Below, piece by piece: positions 17,581 through 26,588 of a DNA stretch of 64,000 nucleotides. The notes beneath the pieces are model-generated. The model was not told where the DNA came from, made no database searches, and worked only from the letters and a program-made list of their open reading frames with translations. The stretch is taken from contig JAJUJY010000005.1 in the NCBI GenBank assembly GCA_029265085.1, forward strand, positions 1 through 64,000, written 5' to 3'. The stretch is from Chloroflexota bacterium. Its GTDB lineage: Bacteria; Chloroflexota; Anaerolineae; Anaerolineales; Anaerolineaceae. Positions within the stretch are counted from its first letter, which is position 1. Each line of letters begins with the position of its first letter. Position numbers and translations under genes: made by a program.

Positions 17581-18591
17581 TTACATGATGTCGTGGAAAC
17601 CGACCATTTGTTTCCCGTCTTTTTCATTGATTAGCGCCAGGCGCAAAGAACGCAAACCCTTTCCAAAGGGAATGACTCTGGTCCACTTCTTCACCAACGG
17701 ATTGTTTTCATGAGCCGCCTCCAATGAATAATTGGGAATGCTTGGGCTGAGATGATGAATATGGTGAAAACCAATATTTCCGGAAAACCACTGCAAGATC
17801 TTTGGCAGCTTGTAATAGGATGCGCCTAACAAGGCGGATGCAACATAATTCCATTCAGCATCCCGTGCCCAATACGCGCCCTCAAACTGGTGTTGGACAT
17901 AAAACAGCCAGATTCCCGCCATGCCCGCCAACCACAAAATTGGCAGTTGGATTAAGACATAATTCCAAAAACCTCCAAACAAGAAACTTAATCCTGCAGC
18001 CATCACGGCCAGCGCCAGGTTGGTATACACCACCGAAAGGGTCTCTTTTTTCGAATACGCAGGCAGCGGGAAGCGGTGACTGATGACAAACATATACAAC
18101 GGCCCCAGCCCGAACATGATAAACGGAAATCGGAACAGACGGTAACCGATCCGCGCCACCAGAGAACGGTTCTGGTACTCCTCGACGGTCAACGTCTCCA
18201 CGTCGCCGACTCCGCGCTTATCCAGATTTCCGCTGGTAGCATGGTGAATGGCATGGGAATGCCACCATTGTTCTCCCGGAGTAAAAACCAATACGCCCAA
18301 CCAAAATCCAAGCCTGCGGTTGGCTTTAGTAGAGGGCAGAAAGGAATTATGCCCGCAGTCATGGAAGAATATAAACAATCGAACCATTAACCCAGCCGCC
18401 GGAACAGCCAGTACCAGCGTTAACCAGTAAGAAACTTGCAAACTGAGGTACATTAAGTACCACAAAGCAATATAGGGAACTAAGGTACCGACCAACTGCC
18501 AGACCGCCTTACTTGAATTTGCCTTCTGGTAAGGGGCAAGCAGTGGTTTCAAATCCTTCATGGTCGGCAGTGCTTCTTGTGAATCAGACAT
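17581..18591 (-). CDS. Membrane fatty acid desaturase (Delta12/omega-6-like)
   Basis: A 336-residue integral membrane diiron desaturase. The three histidine boxes are HDCGH (77-81), HSHAIHH (111-117) and HHIHH (275-279), with hydrophobic segments between them. It introduces cis double bonds into acyl chains using oxygen and an electron donor, adjusting membrane fluidity. The order and spacing of the boxes resemble Delta12/omega-6 acyl-lipid desaturases. The ATG at 18591 has AGAGGT six bases upstream; a GTG two codons earlier would abut it. A 16-bp palindrome (18685-18700) lies about 95 bases upstream and may control the gene. Confidence 0.93.
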   Translation of the reverse strand: MSDSQEALPTMKDLKPLLAPYQKANSSKAVWQLVGTLVPYIALWYLMYLSLQVSYWLTLVLAVPAAGLMVRLFIFFHDCGHNSFLPSTKANRRLGFWLGVLVFTPGEQWWHSHAIHHATSGNLDKRGVGDVETLTVEEYQNRSLVARIGYRLFRFPFIMFGLGPLYMFVISHRFPLPAYSKKETLSVVYTNLALAVMAAGLSFLFGGFWNYVLIQLPILWLAGMAGIWLFYVQHQFEGAYWARDAEWNYVASALLGASYYKLPKILQWFSGNIGFHHIHHLSPSIPNYSLEAAHENNPLVKKWTRVIPFGKGLRSLRLALINEKDGKQMVGFHDIM

Positions 18592-18684
18592 CGCCACACC
18601 TCTTTTTTTTGGGTGTAGTTTATCGGATTTCTAAAGAATTAGAGAGTGCCGTAAGACCTATTTTGGAGGTGGATTTAACTATGA

Positions 18685-18700
18685 CGGTCATATATGACCG
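18685..18700. promoter_or_regulatory. Perfect 16-bp palindrome, candidate operator
   Basis: CGGTCATATATGACCG is self-complementary across all 16 bases. It lies two bases past the hydrolase stop and about 95 bases upstream of the desaturase start. There is no T run, so it looks more like a dimeric regulator site than a terminator. Confidence 0.55.
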
Positions 18701-18701
18701 A

Positions 18702-20462
18702 TCAAATCAAGAACAGTACGCCTTGTGGAATTAACAAAGAATATAAAAGCAAGCTTTGCAGCAAAGCAGCCAGCCAGCGTTGTCCGCAAAGGATCCGAGT
18801 AATGGTCCCTTGCAAAAGAACCACTGCCAAAAGCAAAAGTCCCTGCAATCCACCCAACATTCCGGAGGTTGAGCCCAACACTGCCAATACCGCCGTCCAC
18901 AAAAAGAACGGCACCAATCCAATCAAAGTTGCAGCCCAAACCGGGCCTGCCTGCCCAGGCGCAGCCTCACGAATCCAGTCCCCTTCCAACTGCCCCATCC
19001 AAAAGCCCAGCATTGTCAACGGAGTAAACAACAACACCCAGATCAGGCGGTCACCGACGGGCGGCGCATACAGCCAACCGCTGCGAGCATAGGCAAACAT
19101 TAACAAAACCAAAATCAGGTTAAATCCAATTGCCAGCAGCCAGCGCCACAAGTCAACCTGAATTGATTGGTTCCGCCAGGCCAACTTTCCCTGCACGCCC
19201 GGCAAGCGCCCCAGTCTGGCCAAAAGCAGCAGCAATACCCCATATCCCCCGATGAAGCCAACATAAATCAGGTTAAAAACAGGTGCTGGCAGTGGTGCCA
19301 ACATAGCCAGGCCAAAAATCAACCCCACAAAAGGCAGTGCAGCCAACCAAAGCGCCAATTTTCCCCACAAAAAGCGGCTCATTTTACGAATGGCCAACCC
19401 CTGCGGTTGAAGAAAAATCGGGAATTTACGGCTAACCCAAGCGAATCCACCTCCCAGGGCTGCCAATAATCCGCCAAAACCGGCAACCCACAAAATGATT
19501 CGCCGGTCTGCTGCTGCAGCCCACGGATTCATCGCCGGTTGCAATTTCCACAATTCCGTACTCCAGGCCACCGCCCGGCTTAAGGCACGCCCTGAAAACA
19601 CCTCGTAATTATGGGCCAGGCGCGGGATCAAAATCCATTCACGCGAACTGGTTTCATCAAACGAGCCATACCGCACGAACGGTACGGCCTTGCCTTCCGC
19701 CAGCAGGTCTGCTGGCAGCCAGGAGTAGCGGCTGCGCAGCTCTTCGATAGACAACCTGTTCTGCGGAACCAGTACACCATCACCGGTTAGTTTTTGCAGT
19801 AATGTTAACCCCGCCTGGGGAGTAATAATATCATCCCATGTTCCGGTAATCATCAGCACATGTGACGCAGGGGTATTTGCACTTAACTGCTGCACCCAGG
19901 CAAGGTCCATGTCCTGGGTACCGGTAAAGAATTCCGCCTGCTCATTCGTGATCAAATTTACCTGCGGCCCAAGCAGCACAATCCCCTGTGGAGGTTCGCC
20001 AGTCATACCCGCAGATTGCAGGGCTACCCTTGCCCCCAAAGAGTGCCCTAGAAAAATAATTTGATCGGCAGCCAAACCGCTTTGCTGCTGGAACGAAGCG
20101 AATGCCGCCAGGGCTTGCCCGGCCAGGCGATCAGTCGCCGCATTATCAAAGGTTAATCCGCCCGGTGATCGGCCGTGCCCGGAAAAATCCACCGTAAAGA
20201 CATGCACGCCGCGGCGGTGAAATTCACTGGCAGCAGCCCGCATGGTTACCTGGTCGCTGCCAAAACCGGAGAACAGCAATACTCCGGCCTGGAGCCGTCC
20301 CGAATAATAAGTAGCCTGCAGCCGGTCGCCTTCTGAGGTTTCGATCCAGAGCGGTTTGCCGCCGCGCAAGGTGGCATCTCCCGCATAGATTCCCAAAAGG
20401 GAAACCAAAAAAGCCAGTAAACCGATGATCGCAATCCATTGCGAAGGTTTCTTTGATGCCAT
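18702..20462 (-). CDS. Alpha/beta hydrolase with C-terminal membrane domain
   Basis: A 586-residue protein. A signal-anchor helix (about 9-27) leads to an alpha/beta hydrolase domain (about 38-300) with the nucleophile elbow GHSLGA (Ser141), the oxyanion strand VLLFSGFGSD, and a late His in LIPRLAHNYEVF. About seven hydrophobic segments follow (about 325-586). The hydrolase part is probably extracytoplasmic. ATG 20462 follows GGGAGGGG. Fusion of a hydrolase to a polytopic tail is uncommon; the tail has no recognised family. Substrate unknown: lipase, esterase or acyl transfer are all possible. It is separated from the next upstream gene by 43 bases, so it may share the gmk transcript. Confidence 0.82.
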   Translation of the reverse strand: MASKKPSQWIAIIGLLAFLVSLLGIYAGDATLRGGKPLWIETSEGDRLQATYYSGRLQAGVLLFSGFGSDQVTMRAAASEFHRRGVHVFTVDFSGHGRSPGGLTFDNAATDRLAGQALAAFASFQQQSGLAADQIIFLGHSLGARVALQSAGMTGEPPQGIVLLGPQVNLITNEQAEFFTGTQDMDLAWVQQLSANTPASHVLMITGTWDDIITPQAGLTLLQKLTGDGVLVPQNRLSIEELRSRYSWLPADLLAEGKAVPFVRYGSFDETSSREWILIPRLAHNYEVFSGRALSRAVAWSTELWKLQPAMNPWAAAADRRIILWVAGFGGLLAALGGGFAWVSRKFPIFLQPQGLAIRKMSRFLWGKLALWLAALPFVGLIFGLAMLAPLPAPVFNLIYVGFIGGYGVLLLLLARLGRLPGVQGKLAWRNQSIQVDLWRWLLAIGFNLILVLLMFAYARSGWLYAPPVGDRLIWVLLFTPLTMLGFWMGQLEGDWIREAAPGQAGPVWAATLIGLVPFFLWTAVLAVLGSTSGMLGGLQGLLLLAVVLLQGTITRILCGQRWLAALLQSLLLYSLLIPQGVLFLI

Positions 20463-20505
20463 CGCCCCTCCCTGCAAAGATACAATTCAATCAAGAACGT
20501 GGGAA

Positions 20506-22149
20506 TTACCAGAACAAAATCAGCAGCACCTGTGCCAACAAGATTTTCAAGATCATCGAAACCGGGTAAACCGTTGCATAACCAATATTGGGCAGTTCGT
20601 TCTGGGTCTGCTCTAGCGCAAATCCTAACACAGCCGGTTGGGTTTGCAGCCCAGAAACAACACCGATCAACAAACTCATCGGAATGCGCATCACTTTATA
20701 ACCAACGAACAGGACCGTGAAAGCAGTGATCATGGTAATGATGGCTCCGCCCGCAAAGACGAGCAAGCCGCTGCCCTGGGTGAGGGTATTGACAAACACA
20801 TAACCAGAGCGGGTTCCCACCCCCGCCAGGAATAAGATCAATCCAATCTGCCGCAGTGTAAGGTTCGCGCTGTAGGGTAATTCCCAAACCACCTGCCCTG
20901 TCCGCCCGACTGCCCCTAAAACCAACGCGACAATCAAAGGGCCGCCAGCAACACCGAGCTTTAAGGTCACTCCTCCCGGCAGCGGGATCGGCAGCATGCC
21001 TAATAAAAGGCCAAAAGCCAACCCCAGGGAAAAGGTCAGCACATCAATTTCACTGACAGCGCGGTACGAATCCCCCAAATATGCCGCGACATCATCCATT
21101 TTCTCATGAGGAGAAACTACCCGCACCTGGTCTCCCAGGCATAACACGGTCTCTCCATGCGGAATCATTTCCAGATCGCCGCGGCGCAGCCGTGTAACCA
21201 GTACGCCGTAACGGTTCATCAAATCCAGATCGCGCAGCCTGCGCCCAACCACTTGCGGGTTCGAGACAAAGATTCGGCGTTTATCAATCTTACTGATATC
21301 AAATTCCAGGCGGTCACCACAGGCGCCGCCTAATTCACGGCTTACAACTTCAAGCGCATCCTGTGTTCCGACCAGGCTGATTAAATCTCCTGCCTTTAGC
21401 ATCGTCGTCCCGGTAACCAGGCTGACTTGTTGATCTCTTTTAATCCGCCCAAACAAAACATTCCACTGAAAATGCTTTACCAGAGCTGCCACACTGAGGG
21501 TCTGGTCTTTCGCAATACACAGGGTCATATTGCGCAATGGCTCGTTCACCGCACCATATTCACGCGCCACATGCAGTTCATCTTTGTAATTAATTCGGAA
21601 AATACGTTGGGCAAGGTAAATTGCCAGGATCACACCCAAAACACCGATGGGATAGGTCAGTGAATAGGCAACCACCGGCTCAGAAGCAAGCTGCTCAACC
21701 AGATCTTTGGGTGCAGCAGCACGAACATGCTCCAATACTCCTGCCAATGCCGGGGTATTGGTCAAACTACCGGCATACATTCCGGCTGTGAGCGTGCCGT
21801 TCAATTGGAATAAATTGTGAAGGATAATTGCCAGAACAACCGCAAACAACAGGCCGCCCGCAACCAGCAAATTAAACCGCATTCCTTGCCGTTTCAATGA
21901 CGCAAAAAACACAGAACCGCTGCTCAGGCCGATGCAGTACACAAACAACACCAATCCAAGCAAATAGACAATTTCAGGAAGCTTCAGGTCGGGGTCTAAT
22001 GCGCCAAAGGCCAGGCCGACAAACAAAACCGCCGCGACTCCCAGACTGGTCCCGCCAAATCGGATTCTGCCAAGCGGATAACCAATTCCAGCCACCAGGA
22101 ACAGCAGCAAAAGAGGATTTTCTCGCAGAATCTCGACAATAATGTTCAT
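20506..22149 (-). CDS. AspT/YidE/YbjL-family transporter with two RCK_C domains
   Basis: A 547-residue membrane transporter. Two sets of about five helices (about 5-170 and 380-547) flank a cytoplasmic region with two TrkA-C/RCK_C domains (about 200-285 and 290-370, including LKAGDLISLVGTQDALEVV and LCLGDQVRVVSP). This is the layout of aspartate:alanine exchangers and the YidE/YbjL proteins. ATG 22149 overlaps the rhomboid stop as ATGA; longer forms of the frame lack a ribosome site. The exchange substrate is not determinable. Co-transcribed with gmk and rhomboid. Confidence 0.88.
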   Translation of the reverse strand: MNIIVEILRENPLLLLFLVAGIGYPLGRIRFGGTSLGVAAVLFVGLAFGALDPDLKLPEIVYLLGLVLFVYCIGLSSGSVFFASLKRQGMRFNLLVAGGLLFAVVLAIILHNLFQLNGTLTAGMYAGSLTNTPALAGVLEHVRAAAPKDLVEQLASEPVVAYSLTYPIGVLGVILAIYLAQRIFRINYKDELHVAREYGAVNEPLRNMTLCIAKDQTLSVAALVKHFQWNVLFGRIKRDQQVSLVTGTTMLKAGDLISLVGTQDALEVVSRELGGACGDRLEFDISKIDKRRIFVSNPQVVGRRLRDLDLMNRYGVLVTRLRRGDLEMIPHGETVLCLGDQVRVVSPHEKMDDVAAYLGDSYRAVSEIDVLTFSLGLAFGLLLGMLPIPLPGGVTLKLGVAGGPLIVALVLGAVGRTGQVVWELPYSANLTLRQIGLILFLAGVGTRSGYVFVNTLTQGSGLLVFAGGAIITMITAFTVLFVGYKVMRIPMSLLIGVVSGLQTQPAVLGFALEQTQNELPNIGYATVYPVSMILKILLAQVLLILFW

Positions 22150-22916
22150 GCCCAAATCATTTTCAAAATCACAACAATGGTAAATGCCAGTGAAACGCCT
22201 GCCGCCACCCAGGTTGCTATCCGATTGTTCCGCTGGTTTACCAGGACATATCCGGTTGCCTGTTCTTGCACCTTCCACAACGGCCCGGCAGACCAGGCAT
22301 AGGCTAACCCGCCTAACATTCCACCCAGATGTCCCCAGTTATCAATGCCAGGGGACAGGCCCAAAAACAAGTTGATCGCAACAATCATGAGGGTATTGAC
22401 CAGCAGAGCTTTCGCATTGCGAAATAGATAGCGATTTTGGTAAATAAATACTGCCTGTGCCGCAACCAGGCCAAATACTGCCGTAGAAGCGCCATAAGAA
22501 GGTTCCGGCGACATCAAAAATGAGACAACATTACCGGCATATCCGCTCAACAGGTAGAGCACCAAGAAACGGCCATGCCCATAATAGCGCTCAATCCCTG
22601 AGCCTATCACATACAACGCATACATATTAAAGGTGATATGCAAAAAGGATCCATGCAGCCACATGGGGGTGATCAAGCGCCACACCTGCCCTGCAATAAT
22701 CAGATCATTAATTTTTGCTCCAAAAACCGCCAAAAGATCGACACCCATAGCCATCTCACCGATCATCTGTCCAAGAAAAGCCAGCACACAGGATGCGATC
22801 AAGATATACGTGACATAAGGCCGGTCTGCAGGCAGCCGCCAGGTAATTCGCATCGCATTTTGCTGCGAATCCGGTGATACGGGCGGCTGTTCCTGAGAAT
22901 CTGGTGAATAACTCAT
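22146..22916 (-). CDS. Rhomboid-family intramembrane serine protease
   Basis: A 256-residue intramembrane protease. A soluble N terminus (1-30) precedes six hydrophobic segments. The catalytic serine lies in GASTAVFG (Ser144) and the catalytic histidine in NWGHLGGMLGG (His196). The typical HITFNMYAL segment in helix 2 is present. It cleaves membrane proteins within the bilayer; substrates are unknown. It is overlapped at both ends by ATGA junctions, with gmk upstream and the AspT-like transporter downstream, implying translational coupling. Confidence 0.93.
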   Translation of the reverse strand: MSYSPDSQEQPPVSPDSQQNAMRITWRLPADRPYVTYILIASCVLAFLGQMIGEMAMGVDLLAVFGAKINDLIIAGQVWRLITPMWLHGSFLHITFNMYALYVIGSGIERYYGHGRFLVLYLLSGYAGNVVSFLMSPEPSYGASTAVFGLVAAQAVFIYQNRYLFRNAKALLVNTLMIVAINLFLGLSPGIDNWGHLGGMLGGLAYAWSAGPLWKVQEQATGYVLVNQRNNRIATWVAAGVSLAFTIVVILKMIWA

Positions 22917-23560
22917 AAGGTAATTTTCCTTGGGTGAACACGCAAGTGTTCCACCTCAACAATTTCAATGATTTTTTCCACCGCAAGATCTAACTGGTCA
23001 TCCGCATTGATTACCACATAATCAAAATCTTTCAAATGATCCAATTCTTTTTTGGCGGTTTCCACCCGGCGGCGAAGACTCTCTTCCGTCTCTGTCTTAC
23101 GATCACGCAACCGCTGGAACCATTCCGGCACACTGGCCGGAACCAAAAAAATCAACACGGCTTCCGGACATAACTGGCGCAAGCGAGCCGCACCCTGCAC
23201 ATCCACACGTAAAATCACATCTTTGCCAGATGCCATTGCCTCACGAATTTGCGGCTTGGGGATTCCTTTTAAATCACCATAAACAACCGCCCACTCCACA
23301 AATTCATCATTCGCAATCATTTGTTGGAATTTTTCTGTAGAGATGAAGTTGTAATCCACTCCATCCACTTCATTCACGCGCGGTTTTCGATCTGTGCTGG
23401 TGACAACAAAATGCAGCGGCAGCCCTCTCTGCTTTAATACCTGCAAGACCGAATCCTTGCCAACACCGGATGGGCCGGAAACAACGATCATCAAAGGTTG
23501 CGTGGTATTCAGGTTAAACGAGATGGATTCAGACAGTTGAGCTTCAATGGAATCAGACAC
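22913..23560 (-). CDS. gmk: Guanylate kinase
   Basis: Phosphorylates GMP to GDP with ATP, in purine nucleotide synthesis. The 215-residue form given starts at GTG 23560, behind AAGGTGG; the frame stays open to an upstream TTG at 23605. The P-loop is GPSGVGKDS (29-37). The GMP-binding region includes STDRKPRVNEVDGVDYNF, and the lid region has LRDRKTETEESLRRR. About 24 residues before the core are an extension relative to short Gmk enzymes. It overlaps the rhomboid start by ATGA and is the first gene of that operon. Confidence 0.93.
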   Translation of the reverse strand: MSDSIEAQLSESISFNLNTTQPLMIVVSGPSGVGKDSVLQVLKQRGLPLHFVVTSTDRKPRVNEVDGVDYNFISTEKFQQMIANDEFVEWAVVYGDLKGIPKPQIREAMASGKDVILRVDVQGAARLRQLCPEAVLIFLVPASVPEWFQRLRDRKTETEESLRRRVETAKKELDHLKDFDYVVINADDQLDLAVEKIIEIVEVEHLRVHPRKITL

Positions 23561-23634
23561 TTTGGCCACCTTAAGCAGAGATTCTACCGTACAAGGATAC
23601 TGCAACTCTTACAATTTTCTTATGGTTCATTGAT

Positions 23635-23640
23635 TATAAT
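23635..23640 (+). promoter_or_regulatory. -10 box of the FmdB-like gene
   Basis: A perfect TATAAT at 23635-23640, with no clear -35 box. The leader to ATG 23676 ends with GGAGGAT. Confidence 0.45.
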
Positions 23641-23675
23641 GGAAAAATACCGATCTCGCTTGTGGAGGATACACC

Positions 23676-24080
23676 ATGCCCGCCTACGAATACCGCTGTT
23701 TGGACTGCCGCAAACGCTTTGATATTTTTATGTCTTATAAAGAGTACGGCAGCAAAGAGATTACCTGCAAACATTGCCACAGTTCCAATGTGCAACGCAA
23801 AATCGGCCGTGTGCGCATTGCCCGCTCCAACGAGAACCGCTTAGAAAACCTGGCTGACCCCGCCAACCTGGAGGGGCTGGACGATGACCCCAAAGCATTA
23901 GGCCGTATGATGCGGCAAATGAGCCATGAAGTCGGCGAAGATATGGGTCCAGAATTTAATGAAGTGGTGGGCAGATTGGAGGCCGGACAGTCACCGGAAG
24001 ACATTGAACGCGATTTACCCGATCTGGCTGACAGTGCAGGCGATACAGGCGGTTTTGACGGCGGGCTGGACGATTTCTAA
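23676..24080 (+). CDS. FmdB-family zinc-ribbon protein
   Basis: A 134-residue protein. Residues 1-42 form the FmdB zinc ribbon, starting MPAYEYRC, with Cys8, Cys11, Cys31 and Cys34. The C-terminal part is acidic and helical (residues 55-134, ending GGFDGGLDDF), like many FmdB relatives. FmdB was named as a putative regulator of formamidase, but the family is widespread and its function is poorly known. GGAGGAT lies before the start. It is monocistronic and ends at the terminator 24099-24125. Confidence 0.9.
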   Translation: MPAYEYRCLDCRKRFDIFMSYKEYGSKEITCKHCHSSNVQRKIGRVRIARSNENRLENLADPANLEGLDDDPKALGRMMRQMSHEVGEDMGPEFNEVVGRLEAGQSPEDIERDLPDLADSAGDTGGFDGGLDDF

Positions 24081-24098
24081 AAAAAACAGACAGGTCCC

Positions 24099-24125
24099 AA
24101 AAGAGCGTTGCATAAACGCTCTTTT
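24099..24125. terminator. Bidirectional intrinsic terminator
   Basis: AAAAGAGCGTT (24099-24109) and AACGCTCTTTT (24115-24125) form an 11-bp stem with A/T ends. It sits between convergent genes and overlaps the stop of the gene at 24124. Confidence 0.88.
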
Positions 24126-25395
24126 ATTTTGCCCCAGTCATTTGAGCCAACCGCTCAAAAGAAGTGACCCAGGAAATCCGTTTGAGAAATTGATCCAGCG
24201 AGAGACTTTCCGCCCGTAAGATTCGCACCGCCGCGCTGACCGGGTCACGGCCGGCCGCTCCGCCGGGGGAATCTGCATACGCGCCATAAAATGCAAAGTA
24301 CGCCTGGTTAATCCGGCGAATCTGGTAGCCGTTATCCCAGAAAAACCTGCGCCGGGCTTCCATATACTCCTCGGCTTGCTCAATCTTGCCTTCCGCAAGC
24401 AAAGCATCCACGGTGAGGCGGGTCTCATGCATTTCTGCGCGGTAATCAAAGCTGGGTTGCTGTTCCTCCTGCTCTGGATCGGGAGGGGAATATAAATTCT
24501 CATACGGAACCGGACGGGGCGGGGCGGGCAGCCGTTCCGGGTAAAAACGGGCAATCACTGCCTGAGAAAGCTCTTTGCCTGCAATTGAAGCAGTGGTCTC
24601 ATTAATGATTCGCAGTTCAGGAGTCTGGTAATACAACACACCCAACGGCCGCAAGGTCAGATAATTATGCGTCCATTCATGCGCCACAACCTCAATCAGC
24701 CAGTTGAGGTTCGTAGTTTCCATGACCATTGTAGGATAAATACCAATACCACCCACCGGAACCACCAGTGCAGAGACATTTAAACCTTTTTCTACGCTGG
24801 ACTCCAACCGGTTCATTTCCTCAACCGACAAATCAGGCATTAAAGAAATATCTACGTCCTGGCGTATTGCATCGCGCGGCGATACGATTAATGCCATCGG
24901 CAGCGGTGTGACATGGTAAAGCGGCGGCGGCAGCGGTTGGCGGCCGGGGCCTAACCCCATCTCCCCCACAACAACCGCCACCTGATGCTGAATCACCGCC
25001 TCAGCCAGCGGCGCCCACTGCGACAGCTTTTCTTGAAGCTGCTGCTGGTTAGCTCGCAGGGCAGCACTGGCAAGCTCGGGGTCCTGCACATTGGGGTCGG
25101 CATAAATCGACTCAATCTGGTCGCGGATCGATTGTAAATTGCGTACCTGGTCGATATAGTCATAAACAATCTTTTTTTGTTGCTCTTCATCCAGGTAACG
25201 CGTCACATTCGCGGCAGCCTGCGTATTTTTTAATAGCAAGGCATCCAGTGTCCAGGTGATAAAGTCAAATTCCTGCCAGCGGGTGAAAGCCCGCACCCGT
25301 TCAACCGGATCAGCAGGTTTAAAGTTACTGAGGGTTAACAGCGGCAAACAAACCACAACAACCAGGATGATACGAATGATTCTGTGAATCTTCAT
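24124..25395 (-). CDS. Membrane-anchored putative metallopeptidase (HExxH)
   Basis: A 423-residue protein of no family I can name. A hydrophobic segment (5-22) is a signal peptide or anchor. Helical regions (about 70-145, 370-420) surround a central domain with His239-Glu-Trp-Thr-His243, the HExxH zinc motif. A possible third ligand, Glu266, lies 23 residues later in INETTASIAGKE, as in gluzincins. A Pro-rich loop (about 283-306) follows. Secreted location is inferred from the N terminus. GAGGAA precedes ATG 25395. It is probably an extracytoplasmic peptidase; target unknown. It stands alone between a bidirectional terminator and the sigma-factor locus. Confidence 0.75.
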   Translation of the reverse strand: MKIHRIIRIILVVVVCLPLLTLSNFKPADPVERVRAFTRWQEFDFITWTLDALLLKNTQAAANVTRYLDEEQQKKIVYDYIDQVRNLQSIRDQIESIYADPNVQDPELASAALRANQQQLQEKLSQWAPLAEAVIQHQVAVVVGEMGLGPGRQPLPPPLYHVTPLPMALIVSPRDAIRQDVDISLMPDLSVEEMNRLESSVEKGLNVSALVVPVGGIGIYPTMVMETTNLNWLIEVVAHEWTHNYLTLRPLGVLYYQTPELRIINETTASIAGKELSQAVIARFYPERLPAPPRPVPYENLYSPPDPEQEEQQPSFDYRAEMHETRLTVDALLAEGKIEQAEEYMEARRRFFWDNGYQIRRINQAYFAFYGAYADSPGGAAGRDPVSAAVRILRAESLSLDQFLKRISWVTSFERLAQMTGAK

Positions 25396-25575
25396 TGGAT
25401 TTCCTCAGCCAGTCATCGAAACCATTATACAAAGAGCCAGCCAAAAAAGGCAGGGGCTTGTAAAAAGATAGAATCCCAAAGGCAGGATTCGACAAAACCA
25501 GGAAAAAAGAAATCGAACATGTTAAACTTGTATCAGGAATACATCGTGTTTGTGACATTTTTGTACACATTTTCT

Positions 25576-25600
25576 TGAAACTTTTTGGCGAGTTATTCGT
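25576..25600 (+). promoter_or_regulatory. Candidate ECF-type autoregulated promoter
   Basis: GAAAC ending at 25581 and CGT at 25598-25600 are 16 bases apart. This fits the AAC-N16-CGT layout of many ECF sigma promoters. It lies 18 bases before the sigma gene start, whose ribosome site is AGGA. Use by this sigma factor is inferred. Confidence 0.5.
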
Positions 25601-25618
25601 GATATGAAGTAGGACAGC

Positions 25619-26182
25619 ATGACACTCTTGCAGACACCGGACCAGGCTCTGATCTCCCGCGCCCAGGCAGGGGATGCGCTTGCGTTTGAGGGATTGATCG
25701 AAAAACATACGCCCATGCTCTACCGAGTTGTGCGCAGATTGGCACAAGACGATCAAGAAACGGAAGCGGTGATGCAAGAAGCCTTCTGGCGAGCCTGGCA
25801 AAATCTTGTACGTTACCAAAATAACCGGCCTTTCTTCCCTTATCTGGCAGCCATCGCAGTGAATCTCCTGCGCGACCGTTGGCGGACACAGCGGTGGTTG
25901 AGTGATGAAGACCTGGAAGAAACAGCCGATTGGCTGCCCGCTTCAGAATCGCAGCCGGAAGAGCAAATCATCGCAGCCGAGGAGCTCCAGGCGCTGGATC
26001 AGGCAGTCCAATCCCTGCCAAAAGCCTACCAGGTGGTCATCACCCTGCGCTACCAGGCTGACCTGAGTTATGAAGCCATTGCCGAGGCATGTTCGATGCC
26101 AATTAATACTGTCCGTACGCACCTGAGCCGGGCCAGGCAGCTGCTTCGGCAAAGGATGGAGGTTTATGCACGATCCGATTGA
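25619..26182 (+). CDS. ECF-type sigma-70 factor
   Basis: A 187-residue sigma factor with only regions 2 and 4. Region 2 spans about 10-85 (ISRAQAGDALAFEGLIEKH, VMQEAFWRAWQNL). Region 4 spans about 120-178 (LPKAYQVVITLRYQADLSYEAIAEACSMPINTVRTHLSRAR, in part). The spacer is acidic. It directs RNA polymerase to a small regulon, probably including the five genes downstream. The next gene starts 17 bases before its stop, so the two are translationally coupled. No zinc-finger anti-sigma factor is encoded. Confidence 0.95.
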   Translation: MTLLQTPDQALISRAQAGDALAFEGLIEKHTPMLYRVVRRLAQDDQETEAVMQEAFWRAWQNLVRYQNNRPFFPYLAAIAVNLLRDRWRTQRWLSDEDLEETADWLPASESQPEEQIIAAEELQALDQAVQSLPKAYQVVITLRYQADLSYEAIAEACSMPINTVRTHLSRARQLLRQRMEVYARSD

Positions 26183-26588
26183 TCAAAAGTTACGCTTGCT
26201 TCCCCGCCCAAAAACTGGAGCGGAATTCACCAGCTGCATGGTGATGCATTTCCGCCGCCGCTACCAACGCCGCCGCCGCATCCAGTTAGGCGGATCAGCG
26301 GCATTGATGCTGATGGGTGGTTGGTTCAGCCTTCCTTCGCTGGCGTCCCTATCCAATCAAGTCGGCCAAAATTACGGCGGATCTGAAATGATTGCACAGG
26401 TTTTGCCCAATACGTTTAATTTTTTCAATGCGCTGGAATGGGTTTCCGCAGAATTGAGTCAGTGGCAAGCCAGCACATTAACTCACTTTGAATTTCCAAC
26501 CTTACTTGGCCTGGCTGCACTTATTGCCGGCGCGTGGTTAGGCACCGATTACATCTTAAGTCAATCAAGAGGTGTGTTGAATGAATAA
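26166..26588 (+). CDS. Small membrane protein, candidate anti-sigma factor
   Basis: A 140-residue protein with no recognised domain. A basic cytoplasmic N terminus (1-39, ending RRRYQRRRRIQ) leads to a membrane helix (about 41-60), an extracytoplasmic stretch (about 62-112) and a second helix (about 113-131). It overlaps the sigma gene by 17 bases, and single- or double-pass partners directly after an ECF gene are often anti-sigma factors. The cytoplasmic part is shorter than a typical anti-sigma domain, so the role is uncertain. The stop overlaps the start of the following gene by eight bases. Confidence 0.7.
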   Translation: MHDPIDQKLRLLPRPKTGAEFTSCMVMHFRRRYQRRRRIQLGGSAALMLMGGWFSLPSLASLSNQVGQNYGGSEMIAQVLPNTFNFFNALEWVSAELSQWQASTLTHFEFPTLLGLAALIAGAWLGTDYILSQSRGVLNE

